The notes under the pieces: generated by a model
The model's database searches: none
Seen by the model: the letters and a program-made list of their open reading frames with translations, nothing else
Told to the model about the DNA's origin: nothing
Assembly: GCA_025200525.1 (NCBI GenBank)
Contig: CM045768.1
Span: forward strand, 50,910,925 to 50,974,924
DNA from: Camellia lanceoleosa
Lineage: Eukaryota; Streptophyta; Magnoliopsida; Ericales; Theaceae
Direction of reading: 5' to 3'
Length of the DNA: 64,000 nucleotides
Program-made: the position numbers and the translations under genes
Shown: piece after piece, positions 46,421 to 56,631 of the stretch
Layout of the letters: each line of letters begins with the position of its first letter
Position numbering within the stretch: position 1 is the stretch's first letter

Positions 46421-46790
46421 GTGGTTCGATGGATCAAAAGCCAATGGTTTAATTGGAATTGGTGTGGTAATTAAGTCACCACAAGGAATAGAAACCACGC
46501 ATGGTTTCAGAGTGGATGAAATTACTTGCTCCAATAATTAAGCTGAATATGAAGCCTTAATAATGGGACTAAAAATTCTTATTGGATTACAAGTTCATGC
46601 AGTTGACATATTTAGAGATTCTCAATTGGTGGTTAACTAAGTGAAAGGGATTTTCAAATGTCAAAGTATAAGCATGTTGCCATACTATGTTATTGCATTA
46701 CATCTGCTTTCTCAATTTCAAATAGCAAATGTAACTCATGTCCCAAGATTCTTGAATAATAGAGCTAATGATGTGACTCAGAAAGCTTTG
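46421..46790 (+). pseudogene. Second, archaeal-type RNase H (aRNH) of Tat lineage
   Basis: Begins MWFDGSKANGLIGIGVVI (first catalytic Asp in FDGS), then AEYEALIMGL (Glu), IFRDSQLVVN (Asp) and a VPRFLNNRAND segment near the fourth carboxylate. A stop at 46539-46541 sits just before AEYEAL and another follows LVVN. An additional RNase H after the normal one is a known mark of plant Tat elements. Confidence 0.8.
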
Positions 46791-48158
46791 AATTTCAAGA
46801 GAATGGATAATGCTCAAAGGGACATAAGCCAAATAACATATCAGAAATTAATACCACCCTTAAATAAAAGGAATGTGGTCCTGGAAGTCAATCATAATGA
46901 CTTACAAGAACAAGATTGGAGGCATCCAATAATGCAGTATCTGGCTGGCCCATCTTCAAAGGCCAGCAGAAAAATTAAATTACAATCTATGCAATACATG
47001 ATGTATGGTAATGCTCTCTACAAAAGAGGGGGAGATGGTTTATTGCTGGAATGTTTAGGCCCAAAAAAAGCATTGACAGCTATGGCTGAGGTTCGTGAAG
47101 GCATCTGTGGTGCTCATCAACCTGGTGTGAAGATAAGATGGTTGCTTCGAAGGCATTCCTACTATTGGCCAACTATCCTTAAAGACTACATAGAATATGC
47201 AAGAGGTTGCCAGGCATGTCAAAAGCATGGCATAATAAGGCATGTGCCCATAACTGATCTGCATGCAGTAGTGAAGCCTTGGCCATTTAGAGGATGGACT
47301 ATGGCCACCCTCTTCGAAGCATCATTGTTTCATTTTAGTGGCCACTAATTACTTCACTAAGTGGGTCGAAGCTAAACCATACAAGGCTGTAGACCAGACC
47401 GAGGTCATTGGATTCATTAATGATTTGATCCATAGATTTGGTATCTCGCAGACTATAACTGTTGATAATGGGACTGTATTTGATAGGAAAATGGTAAAGT
47501 CTTTTGTGGCAGAGTTTGGAATTAGCCTTGTTAATTCCACCCCCTATTATGCGCAAGCCAATGGTCAAGCTGAATCATCCAATAAGTCCTTGAAAAAAGG
47601 AATACAAAAGGTTGTGGAAGACAATCCTAGGGATTGGCATAACTTATTGCTGGATGTATTGTGGGCTTATAGAACTTTCCCAAGGTCAAGCACAGGAGTC
47701 ACTCCTTATGCCTTAGTATATGGGCATGATGCAGTTTTACCTGTGGAAATTAATGTTAAGTCCTTGAGGGTAAGATGCCAAGACCAGTTAGATCTCCAGC
47801 AATACCATCAGAGTATGTGCTTGGAGTTAGAAAGCATAGATGAAACTAGAATTCTGGCATTAAATAGCATTCTTTTCCAAAAGAAGAAAGCAGCCAAAAA
47901 TTCTAATAAAAAAGTCAAACACATTGGCTTTGATGAAGGTGATTTGGTATGGAAGACAATACTCCCAATAAGGATTAAAAGCCATAATTTTGGCAAATAG
48001 TCATCTAACTGGGAAGGACCATATCAAGTTCATAGAGTCCTGCTTTTAGAGCATACCATTTGAAAATTTTGAATGGATATGTACATTCCAAAAAGATTAA
48101 TGGCAGATATTTGAAGCCTTATTTTCCAACTATATGGGAAACACAAGGAATAGAATAA
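46791..48158 (+). pseudogene. Integrase of the Tat element (damaged)
   Basis: The zinc-binding part at about 47090-47230 (GICGAHQ ... GCQACQKHG) keeps one His and both Cys, but Arg (EVREG) stands where the first His is expected. In the catalytic core the first-Asp motif is scrambled and a frameshift lies at about 47,300-47,340. VDNG (second Asp) and ANGQAESSNK (Glu) are present. The C-terminal part is interrupted by a stop at 47998-48000 and a frameshift near 48,042. Read to TAA at 48156-48158. The enzyme would insert the DNA copy; this copy looks inactive. Confidence 0.85.
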
Positions 48159-48211
48159 ATGTTTAGTAAAAGAACATGAGAATATTCAAATGATAAATAA
48201 GAATTTGCTTT

Positions 48212-51200
48212 TCATAAAGAGTTAAATACATTCTGCCATAAATTGGTCCAAAAGTCATTACAATGTCTCAGTTGTTCTTTTACAATAGATGTTCTATTCT
48301 TAAATGATGAGAACAACTGGATGGTTGTGGTCATTTCCTGCTTTCGGTCGGCCAGTCCTTGATTGGTAATCTGTAACTTGGTGTCAGTTCAGATTAAGGC
48401 CTGGTTAACTGCAGATAGCTCCTCTTCAAGTTGAGTTTTCTTCTCCAGTAGTTGAGTTCGAAAGTAGGAGACAGAGGAATGTTGTTCCTTTAGCTCTGAT
48501 ACTTCAGTATGTACTGTGGAAACAAAGCTCTGGTCTCTAACCAATTTCTTCTCTGCAGCCTTGGCAGCATGGCAAATGTGGATGTAAAAGTCAATAGTGG
48601 CTGCTGCCTGAGATACATGACTTGAGACATTCATGTCGGATTGCTCAACGATTTTGTAGCACTGAAGGAAGCCATTTCTTATTATAGGCCTCTGTAAGGC
48701 CTCAAAAGGGATCCTCGAAAAGGATGTCAATAGCTCTAGGCAGTTGTCCATGTCTATCAGAGGCGAAGAAGTCTTACTACTGGTGAAAGAGCTCTCAAAA
48801 ATTTTTAGCAAGGAATCAGCCAGAACTAATGGCTCAGTCTCATCATTAGCCATTGGTGAGGTGGAAGGTATGTTAAAGAGACTAGCTAGTCTCGTATCGA
48901 AGATGTCTACCTTATCCATGGACATGAAGGGTGCAGAAAGAGCTTTGGTGGAAGGCACAAAGGACTGTATAGGGATAGGAGAAATGGGTGGAGCATCTTC
49001 AGTAGTTTCTATAGTTCTAGCCACCAACAGATCGAGGGAAGAAAGGCTGGAACTAGGTAGAGGTGATAAACCATGAGTTGAAGAGCTACTAGTACCCTCT
49101 ATAGAAGAATCAGCTACCATCAAAAAGGAAGTAATAGCTGGAGTTTCCTTAGGAGGGAAAGGAAAACTAATGCTCGAAAGAGAACTAAATTGAGAAAGAT
49201 CAAAAGAAAAATAAGGGAGATATGGGGTTAAGCCAGAAGGAAAATGAGCAGGAATACTTGGCCTTAGGAAGGGTATAGAAAATATAGAGCCTGGAAGTGG
49301 CAGAATTATTTGAATGGTGTCCACATCTTGAGTTTGTTCCACTTCAACTGAAACTGAGAGAGTCCTTATTAGAAGAATAGGCTCAGTAGTTGTTGCTGCA
49401 AAAGAAGAAGTACAAAGTAATGTCAAGTCTCAATACTAAGAAATTGACAAGGAAAAAGAATAGAGACATGAAAAAAGTTACTTGTTTCAGAAGTGGTAGC
49501 AACAATGGGAAGGCTGCGAAGAGAATAGTGCTCAGCAATATGCTGCCTCCTTACAGTTTCTCTTTGGATTACAGCAGCAATAGAAGCTTCATCTCTTAAC
49601 AGTTGTTGCTGCCACCTTTTTTCAACTCTCTGAAAAACAATTATGGCCTTAGAATGTTCCTGCTCTACTGCCTTGACAGCTGCCTCATGAATAGGGTATT
49701 CGACCAAATCAGAAGGGGAGACAGTCATCTTCCTTCTTTTTTTTCTCTGTATTGGTATTGCCTGCTCCTTCTCAATTTCTCTATCTTCAATCTGGGATTC
49801 AGATTCCTCAGAAGTGAGTTCCTCTTCTACTACTCTGGCAGTTGTCTCATGAGTAGGATCTTGAACCAAATCAGAAGAAGAGACAATCACTCTCTTTCTT
49901 CTTTCTAAGGGTGTCTCTTGCTCTTGTTCTGCTTCTTCTTCTTTTACTACCTGAACTTCAGGTGCTTCCTTTTCAGGATCAAGCAAAAGTTTCCTTTTCT
50001 TCTTTTGCTGTTTGCTCCTGAGAAGATTTAAAGCTTGGATCTTTTGAGGAGAGTCTCCCTGTGAAGCACCCGCACTACTTTCACAAAAGAAGAACTAAAG
50101 ATAAGGCTAAAAAGCATTATAAAAAAAGGCAAAAGGAGTAGAAACAAGGGTATATACCTTTCTTCGAGGTAGCCTGGGTAACTCTAGGAGAAGTGGAGGC
50201 AGCAGGAGTAGACTGTGTGGTGGCAGGCATAGGAACTGAAGTGGTAAGAGCAGTGGAAGAAGTGACAACTCCAACTTCTTTAGGCTTGGATTGGGGCACA
50301 TCCAACACCATTAATAAGTCTTGAGGAGCAATGGCCAAGTATACTTCCATATTGGCCACCCACTAGTTTTGGTACCTCTTCAATAGGTTACCTTGAGGAA
50401 TGAAAGAAATATATTCAAAATCGATCAAGTCCTGTATAAACTTAGAAGTTGCCTCTTCTAGTCTGGACCTTCGAACCTTTAAATCCCTACTGGTAAGACT
50501 TAGATTGGTGTTATTGCAGAGAGGTATTGGGACCCCTTGTAAGAAGCCAAATTATCTAGCAAATTGAGCAAGACAATAGGCTCAGCAATGCATTTGTAGG
50601 CTCTGAGGTTCATAGTCCCAATGAATAACTCTCTGGGGATCAGAATAGAAGCCCATATATCCTTGTGAGGAGGTGAAGCACAGAACCTATCACTTAGAAA
50701 ATTCTTCAACCAAGATGGGCCAATAGTAATTGGTTCAAAAGGACGAAAGTTGTAAGAAGGAAGGGAAGCTGGAAGTTGGTGGAAGAAAGAGAAGTAAAAA
50801 GCAAAGGTAGAAGGATAAAGTGAAGTATTGGCTAGCCTCATGCCATGAGTAGGAGGGTTTGGCTCAAAAAATTTAAGGCACTTAGATTGTAGTTCAGCAA
50901 AATAAGCAAAAAGCTAAAACTGAAGTATCCAAAATGGACCCCCTTGATTGGCATCCAAGGGTTTCTCACAAAAAAGAGAACAAGCTCTATATACATGACC
51001 TAGAACGTGTGGAGCTAAGGCCACCTTTTTCTATAGGACAAGGGCTTTGGCAAGAGGAGCAAATTCAGGCATGATTCTTTAAGAAGAAGTGCAGAAAAGA
51101 AATTTGCAAAGCCAATATAGCATGAAAGAAAAGAATTCCCTATCAGTTACAGGGCCCTCCCTTCTATTCTCAGCCTTGACAAAGTCACTATAGGATAAGT

Positions 51201-51804
51201 TAAGGGATGGGAGAGAAAAGGGGATTGGTAGGTCAAGATAATCTCGTCCAATAGGGGTACCAATGGGAGACAATCCTAATAGATGACAAATATCAAGAAC
51301 AGTAGGGGCCATCATCCCACATCTGAATTGGAAGAAATTAAAGGCAGAATTCCAAAAGCAAATGTCAGTAGGTATTAAGAAAGGGTCCTTTGAGATAGTA
51401 AACCTGGATAGTTTGAGGGCATTGAGAAGGCAGAGCTCTTGAAGGTCCAAAGTCCTATCAAGAACAACTCGATCATATCATTCTTGCCACTCCGGTCTCA
51501 CTAAGGGCCAGCATCGGTGGGGGCGGTTCATCCTCCAGGTTCCCTAGTCAAGACCACTTTCGTAAAGGAGACAATGGTCTTCTAGACGTGGATATAATGC
51601 TGGAAGCTCAGAAAGAATCTCCTTGAAGATGGGCCCAAGCACATAGTCCTGTTGCTCATGACGTCGAGGGATGAAGATGCGTCCGTCGATGGCGCTTTTC
51701 TCACCGGCCTTGTATTATTCACATTCTGCCTCAATGATCCTTTTCAGGGTTATAGACAGGCTCGCACGCTCTACGACTGGTACTTTCAATGAAGAAGAAG
51801 CCAT
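48212..51804 (-). pseudogene. Antisense plant mobile domain (PMD, aminotransferase-like) protein gene
   Basis: Minus strand, ATG at 51804. Exon 1 runs to about 50158, exon 2 50058-49482, exon 3 49395-48212. Exon 1 holds the PMD: FRCGMMAPTVLDICHLLGLS, REFFSFMLYWLCKFLF, PRELFIG and later LLKRYQNWW, the usual order in this family. Exon 2 is acidic/Lys-rich with two KRR/RRK clusters (possible nuclear signals) repeated around SSSDLVQDP and SPSDLVEYP. Exon 3 is Ser/Pro-rich and ends in a coiled coil (QLLEKKTQLEEEL). Defects: stops at about codons 30, 90 and 114, several around 51,079-50,900, a frameshift near 50,500 and a TGA at 48391-48389. PMD proteins occur in host silencing factors MAIN/MAIL1 and in plant transposable elements; function here is unknown. 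It converges on pol with a 53-bp gap. Confidence 0.8.
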
Positions 51805-51949
51805 TGATAGAAAGCTTTCTCAGAGGACGAAGTTGGGAAAGGGAGTAGAGAGAAGTGAAAGGTCGGTAGAGATAAAGGGTTTGTGCAATAGGGAAACAAG
51901 TGATTTCAGAACACGAAATAAAAGGGTTTTAAAAACCGTTGTGTCTAGA

Positions 51950-51958
51950 AAATATATC
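51950..51958 (-). promoter_or_regulatory. Candidate TATA box for the antisense PMD gene
   Basis: On the minus strand, GATATATTTT lies about 150 bp upstream of the PMD start codon. A pyrimidine-rich leader (CTCTCTACTCCC) follows it. This suggests a promoter internal to the retrotransposon, separate from the LTR. Inference only. Confidence 0.35.
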
Positions 51959-52832
51959 GTGTAATTCGTAAAGTACTAAAATACAGATACGAAGAGTTTC
52001 CTTCAATATTGATGCTTTTAGAGGGAAAAATACATCTTAAATGTTGATGCCAGCTTCGAAATAAAATATTTGGCTTTGAAACCAGATTTTGGTGCCAGAA
52101 GTCAAATAACAAAGACTTCGAAACTGAGAAGCCGGCTTTGAAGCACATTCCATACCTAAGGATGTATGAATTCACAAGTATTTGTTTACTTCGAAGGGAT
52201 TAAAGACCTGTTTTAGGTTTCTTAATGAGAGTAATGTTCTTCGAAGCAAAACTTGACACCCCTTAAGGATAGCAATTGGTGTTCGAAACATCAAAACCAA
52301 TAGTTGGTTTATATATACAGAAAGGATTGTCTTTTCGGACTAAAACAGCGCAGCCCTCAAAAGGAGCTTCCATATTTTTAAAAGTATGGACTGTTGTTCA
52401 AAGCAAAAATGGTCAATTTAAAACTGATTGATCGTACTAACCATGACCATATTTTGGTTACGATTAAAACAAGCTTTAAGGGGCAAGATTGTTAAATTCG
52501 AAGCATTGATTCTAAATGAAAATCAGCAAAACTGTCAACTTTATTTTATAAATTGGAAAACTTCATGTTGGGTTTTTTTAGTGTTTCATTTAAAACGATT
52601 GAGTCCAGATTCGAAGGATAAGATTGTTCAGTTCGAAGTCCTAAATTTGCTTTTAAAGGCAAACGGGAACAAGATCAAACAATGCCAAACAAAGAGAAAA
52701 GTCGTAGTTGTATTAAAGCAAAAGCAATTACATCGAATGGCCCTCTTTGGGTACAAATTCAAGTTCATAAAAGTAAGGAATAGAACAAATAACAAGATCA
52801 TGAAATTTGGTCCAACTATGATCAATGAATTT
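51959..52832. other. Spacer between the two antisense genes, rich in TTCGAA
   Basis: No gene seen. TTCGAA words, mostly CTTCGAAG or close variants, recur about nine times between 52040 and 52640. The 146-codon plus-strand open frame (52428-52868) has no recognisable features. Confidence 0.5.
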
Positions 52833-54121
52833 CTATTCTTTCTTTATTCTATCCTCTATTTCTTCTAGGATTGGCTGCTGAAGTTGATGTACTCTCACTT
52901 CATAAAAGAGCTCTTCAGCCTTTATTTCGAACGCTGTTTCTCTCAATCCTTGTTCTAACTCGTCCATATCCAAGTCATCCCAGTACGCAGAGTCTTTATT
53001 CTTGAAGTTATCGAATTCTTCAATGAGGTTCTCTGCTTCGTACTGGGCATGAACTTGAAGGGATGAGAGTTGGTCCAAAGATTGAGTAGTGGCCACAAAA
53101 GTTCGATGCCAGTGAAGAAGCAATGGGAGTTGGTCCAAAAACATGTGAAGCTCTGCTTGGGCGAGGGGGTTGAGGACGTGACCTCGAGTCAAAATATCAC
53201 AAGCCCATCGAAGGTTCTTAAGAGGAACATCGTCCTCAAGAACATTGAAAGGCAAGTGAGAGAAGGCCGCAAGTAGAAGTTGGGCTTGCTTCCACTCAAC
53301 TAGAATAGGGGAAGGTGGAGGCTTGTAAGAAGGAAAGACCTTATCCGCAGAAAGGGCAAGCCTCAGTCTCTCTGTCCAGCAAGGATTTGGCGGAGGAGGA
53401 GGTATGAAAGCTTCCATTTCAGGAGAAGGAGCAAGGGCAGAAAGAACAAGGGCATTAATATAATCGAGCCAGTCAGAAGAGCAAAGCTTCGCTTTCTGGG
53501 CTAAGAACGATGAGTTGTACCCTTGTGTCTCTTCTGGGCGTCGGGTAACGTGCACTATCTTTGTAGGCATGGAGGATGTGTACCATGCTACAAGCAGATT
53601 GTCCTCTAAACTGCGTCGGCGGTCGATGGGCACTTAAGGATAAACCACCGAGCTTCGTGCATGGGAAGGAAACTCTAAAGGGTCAGTGAACTCGACAAAA
53701 TGATGGTTAATTCGCTCCCTTAAATCACAGGCCTTAGGTTCTGACCAGCTTGCCCAGTCAGAAGCCCCAAGGAAAAAGAAGCCATAGCCTTATCCCATGT
53801 AGAGGGTTGTGAAAAAGAACTTCCCATGTCCATATTTGTAACTTTCTGAATCAAAGGATTGAGGTCAGTTTGTTCGTAGTCCAAGGGTGAATCAAAAGAA
53901 GAACTTCCCATGTCCATATTTGTAACTTTCTAAATCAAAGGATTAAGGACAACGTGTTCGTAGTCCAAGGGTTGATAATTTGCAAAGGCTTCCATGACTT
54001 GAATATAGAAAGGTAGGTAAAGGTGGCTAATTAATGCATGGAGGTTCTTTTGAGGAGGAACAGCATCATCAGATGACTCTTCGTGTGCTCGATCAATAGA
54101 GGAGAAAATTGATTTGGCCAT
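52833..54121 (-). pseudogene. Second antisense gene of the Tat element, unrecognised
   Basis: Minus strand, ATG at 54121 (MAKSIFSSIDRAHEESSDD), about 192 bp inside the 3' LTR. It is read through a stop at 53932-53930, a frameshift or splice near 53,720 and a stop near 53,637 to TAG at 52833, about 430 codons. The N-terminal part has an 84-bp (28-codon) tandem duplication containing DYEQTDLNPLIQKVTNMDMG, and the first stop is a CAA-to-TAA change in one copy. The C-terminal 260 codons have a Pro-run (IPPPPPNP), Leu/Trp-rich segments and an acidic/coiled-coil end. I do not recognise the family. Antisense ORFs of unknown function are reported at this place in some Tat elements. Confidence 0.6.
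53817..53984 (-). repeat. 84-bp tandem duplication in the antisense gene
   Basis: Two units starting at 53817 and 53901 (plus-strand GAACTTCCCATGTCC) are nearly identical for 84 bp. The length keeps the reading frame. Confidence 0.8.
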
Positions 54122-54302
54122 AAAAATGTATCAATCTGTTCGAATACTAAGGTGGTGGGGGTGTTCAAAAGATTGAAAGAGAGTTTAATGCAAATGATGA
54201 ATGGCGATTGCATTTCTAGAAGAATGCAAAGCCCATGCACGTCCTAAGACGTGGATAAAAGACCTTGATCCACTAATATCACCAAGTATTGGGTATATTA
54301 GT

Positions 54303-54313
54303 GCGGGGGGTAA
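54303..54313 (+). promoter_or_regulatory. Polypurine tract
   Basis: GCGGGGGGTAA directly precedes the 3' LTR. This is the place and composition expected for the plus-strand primer. Confidence 0.6.
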
Positions 54314-55073
54314 TGTTGGCTACATATTTTGTATAAGCCAATTACAATTCGACACGTGGCAGAATAAGGGTAATACAGGAAGACTATTCAAGTCTTCGAT
54401 CATGATCGTACACGTGGCAGTTAGTATTGATTATTACGAGATCTTAGTAGCGTTGGATCAGCAAAGAGATGCAAAGTGATGTGGCTTCAACGGTTACTCA
54501 CATTCAAATTCAAAATTAGGAGGGAAGCCTAACTGCAAGTGATGGCATAGTGGAGCTAATTATAAGGCAACATGGTCAGCGATCATGGAGGAGCAATTCG
54601 ACGGTTGGAAATGCAATTCGATGGTCATCCTTGAGAAGTATAAATAGCAAAGAAAGGCCCAGAAAAAAGCTCCAGACTCAAATCCAAAAAACCAGTCTTA
54701 TTCTACTTTATTTGTTTTCCAGTTTTACATTTCCTATTCTTTACATTTCTGTACTTTAAAATTCCTGCACTGCACTTCGTTCATAGGAGTAGTTTCAAGT
54801 AAATTGTTGCTGTAAACCTCTACGAGGCTGAGTTTGGATCATTGTAAGTTTTTTCATTTTAATGAAATACTTCAATTGTTCTTCATTTAATTGTTATTTT
54901 CTTAATTCTCCTAAATCAAGCCACCAGTAAAAGTCCTCTTCATTGAAGCTGAAAGAACTAAAACACAATCGTCTGATAATTGGTTAGCAATTAATTTTCT
55001 GTAAGGACTGATTGATCCTTGTTGGCACGCTCATAATTACAAAAGTAACCTTCGAAAGCCAAAAAAGCCAACA
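54314..55073 (+). repeat. 3' LTR of the Tat element
   Basis: 760 bp, TGTTGGCTAC to GCCAACA, with TATAAATA at 54639-54646. Followed by the AATAC duplication. Confidence 0.93.
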
Positions 55074-55078
55074 AATAC

Positions 55079-55723
55079 AAATTTATTTAATTTAACTGAA
55101 CATACCATCTATAATAGAGTAGAATTGAGAAAGAATTCAAGTTACCGATCTCACTTAATTGAGCTACAAATGTGTATAGCATTTGGTCAATGCCTCAGAA
55201 GCACTGAATACCTTCTCCAAAAGGTATAACTTGACCATTGACTTTGGCCTTTTTTGGGAAGATAATAAAAAGTCACTTTTTGGTTTCTAACCTATTTTAA
55301 GTCACATCACCTCTTTATTTTTTACACATTTTTAAAAAAAGTCTAAAAAAAAGCCAAAAAACTAACTTTTAACCAATTTCCCAAAATAAACCAAAATATC
55401 ACACTTTTTGCTAGATAACAAAAATTTTAAATATTTTCATAATATTATGTGAAATTATCTATATAGTGCATAAAAAGAACACTAAGTGAGCCATCTTATC
55501 TCTTAAACTGCTTAACAAAAATAAGTTGACATGTCTTACCGATAAAAGTTTTTGCTATTTAATTGGTGTTAAACACCACATAAGTAATTTAATATAATAG
55601 TACTTAGAGACTGCTGAATAATTACCGTTAGTATTAGTAATGAGTTCATCACTTACACATATTTCAAGACCAATAGAATGTCATTTTGTAATTGTTATAG
55701 GATAAGATTATATAAAAACAAAG
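55079..55723. other. AT-rich intergenic DNA
   Basis: No gene. About 55255-55395 contains AAAAAGTCA/TGACTTTTT-type words like those in the MITEs at 8.3 and 9.4 kb, probably a decayed relative. Confidence 0.45.
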
Positions 55724-56153
55724 GTTGGACTTCTCTTATATTCACATCTCAATATGAGAAAACTTGAGGCATCTGTAAGATCCATTATAAGTCTCGTTTC
55801 AATAATATGCCACTAATCATTTTGTAAGGTCTTCAATGTTTATCATCCATGAAAAAAAGTAGGTTAATCCAACAATCGTAACATTTTCATTTTATTATAT
55901 TTGTTTATAAAAAATAAAAAAAAATGAACGACGGTTATTTTTTGAAAATAGACCATTTAATTTTTTAGAGACAAACTTTATAAAATGAAAAAGTTATCGT
56001 TTTTGGATCAAACTAATTTTTTCATAGATGATATACACTGAGAATCTTACAAAATAAATTGTTTAAATCATTGAAATGAGACTTATGGTGAGCCCCACAA
56101 ATCCCTTAAATTCTCTTATGTTGAGATGTGAATATGAGAGAAGCACAATCCAA
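55724..56153. mobile_element. Long inverted-repeat (foldback) element
   Basis: Left arm (55724-55865) and right arm (56005-56153) are imperfect complements: TTCTC(T)TATATTCACATCTCAA and its counterpart TTGAGATGTGAATATGAGAG, then AAGTCTC(G/A)TTTCAAT(A/G)AT and TTTTGTAAG(G/A)(T/C)T. The central 140 bp also partly folds back. Flanks AAACAAAGG and AACAAAAAG may be a degraded duplication. Arms show weak similarity to the foldback MITE at 2445-2708. Confidence 0.65.
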
Positions 56154-56493
56154 AACAAAAAGTCTAGGAATATAGAACGAACACAACTCTTTCATTTGAG
56201 GTAGGTTCTATTTTTTGTGGGTTCCACACACCTATCTGAGATAATTGTATTCAACTCTGTGACAAGTTTATGTGCTCCTAGAATAACTGTAGGAAAAGCA
56301 CAACTTTTGATTAATGAATCTCAATCCAACAAGTGTACTGATTCCATCCAAAAATACGGACCCAATTACTTTAAACTAATTATAAATTGTGTTTTGTTTA
56401 TAAATATTATAAAGAGTGTGAACAAAATCAAACTCAAGATTACATGACACTAGATCATTAAATAAATTTTCCTCAAAATGGAGTTACCATATT

Positions 56494-56631
56494 TAGGGTT
56501 CGTTTAGGAATTAGCTATTTTAGTTATTTTTTGACTTTTTACCAAAAAATACATAGAAAAATATAGAGAGTAATGTGACAACTTGTACTATCTTTTTTAC
56601 TATTTTAGCCCATTAACAAACAAGGCCTTAA
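56494..56631. mobile_element. Short hAT-like MITE
   Basis: Ends TAGGGTTCGTTTAGGAAT and (reverse complement) TAAGGCCTTGTTTGTTAAT are imperfect inverted repeats, 138 bp apart outside to outside. AT-rich interior with TTTTTGACTTTTT, like the element at 8312-8539. Confidence 0.5.

Larger units (their letters stand above)
39627..55073 (+). mobile_element. Complete Tat-lineage Ty3/gypsy LTR retrotransposon, coding-defective
   Basis: About 15.4 kb. The LTRs start TGTTGGCTAC and end GCAAACA/GCCAACA, and are flanked by a perfect AATAC duplication (39622-39626 and 55074-55078). Gene order on the plus strand is gag, protease, RT, RNase H, second archaeal-type RNase H, integrase, which places it in the Tat lineage. 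The last third (48.2-54.1 kb) carries two genes on the minus strand, as known for some Tat elements. All sense domains have stops or frameshifts, so this copy could move only with help from another. The two LTRs differ at roughly 40-45 positions of 760 by my count (about 94% identical), mostly transitions. Confidence 0.93.

Noticed and set aside
44679..48158. Endogenous pararetrovirus as source of the RT
   Set aside because: An integrase, paired LTRs, a target duplication and a second RNase H identify a Ty3/gypsy retrotransposon.
48744..49076. 110-codon plus-strand open frame
   Set aside because: Shadow of exon 3 of the antisense PMD gene.
52428..52868. 146-codon plus-strand open frame in the antisense spacer
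   Set aside because: Lys/Phe/Asn-rich translation typical of AT-rich non-coding DNA; it overlaps the end of an antisense gene.
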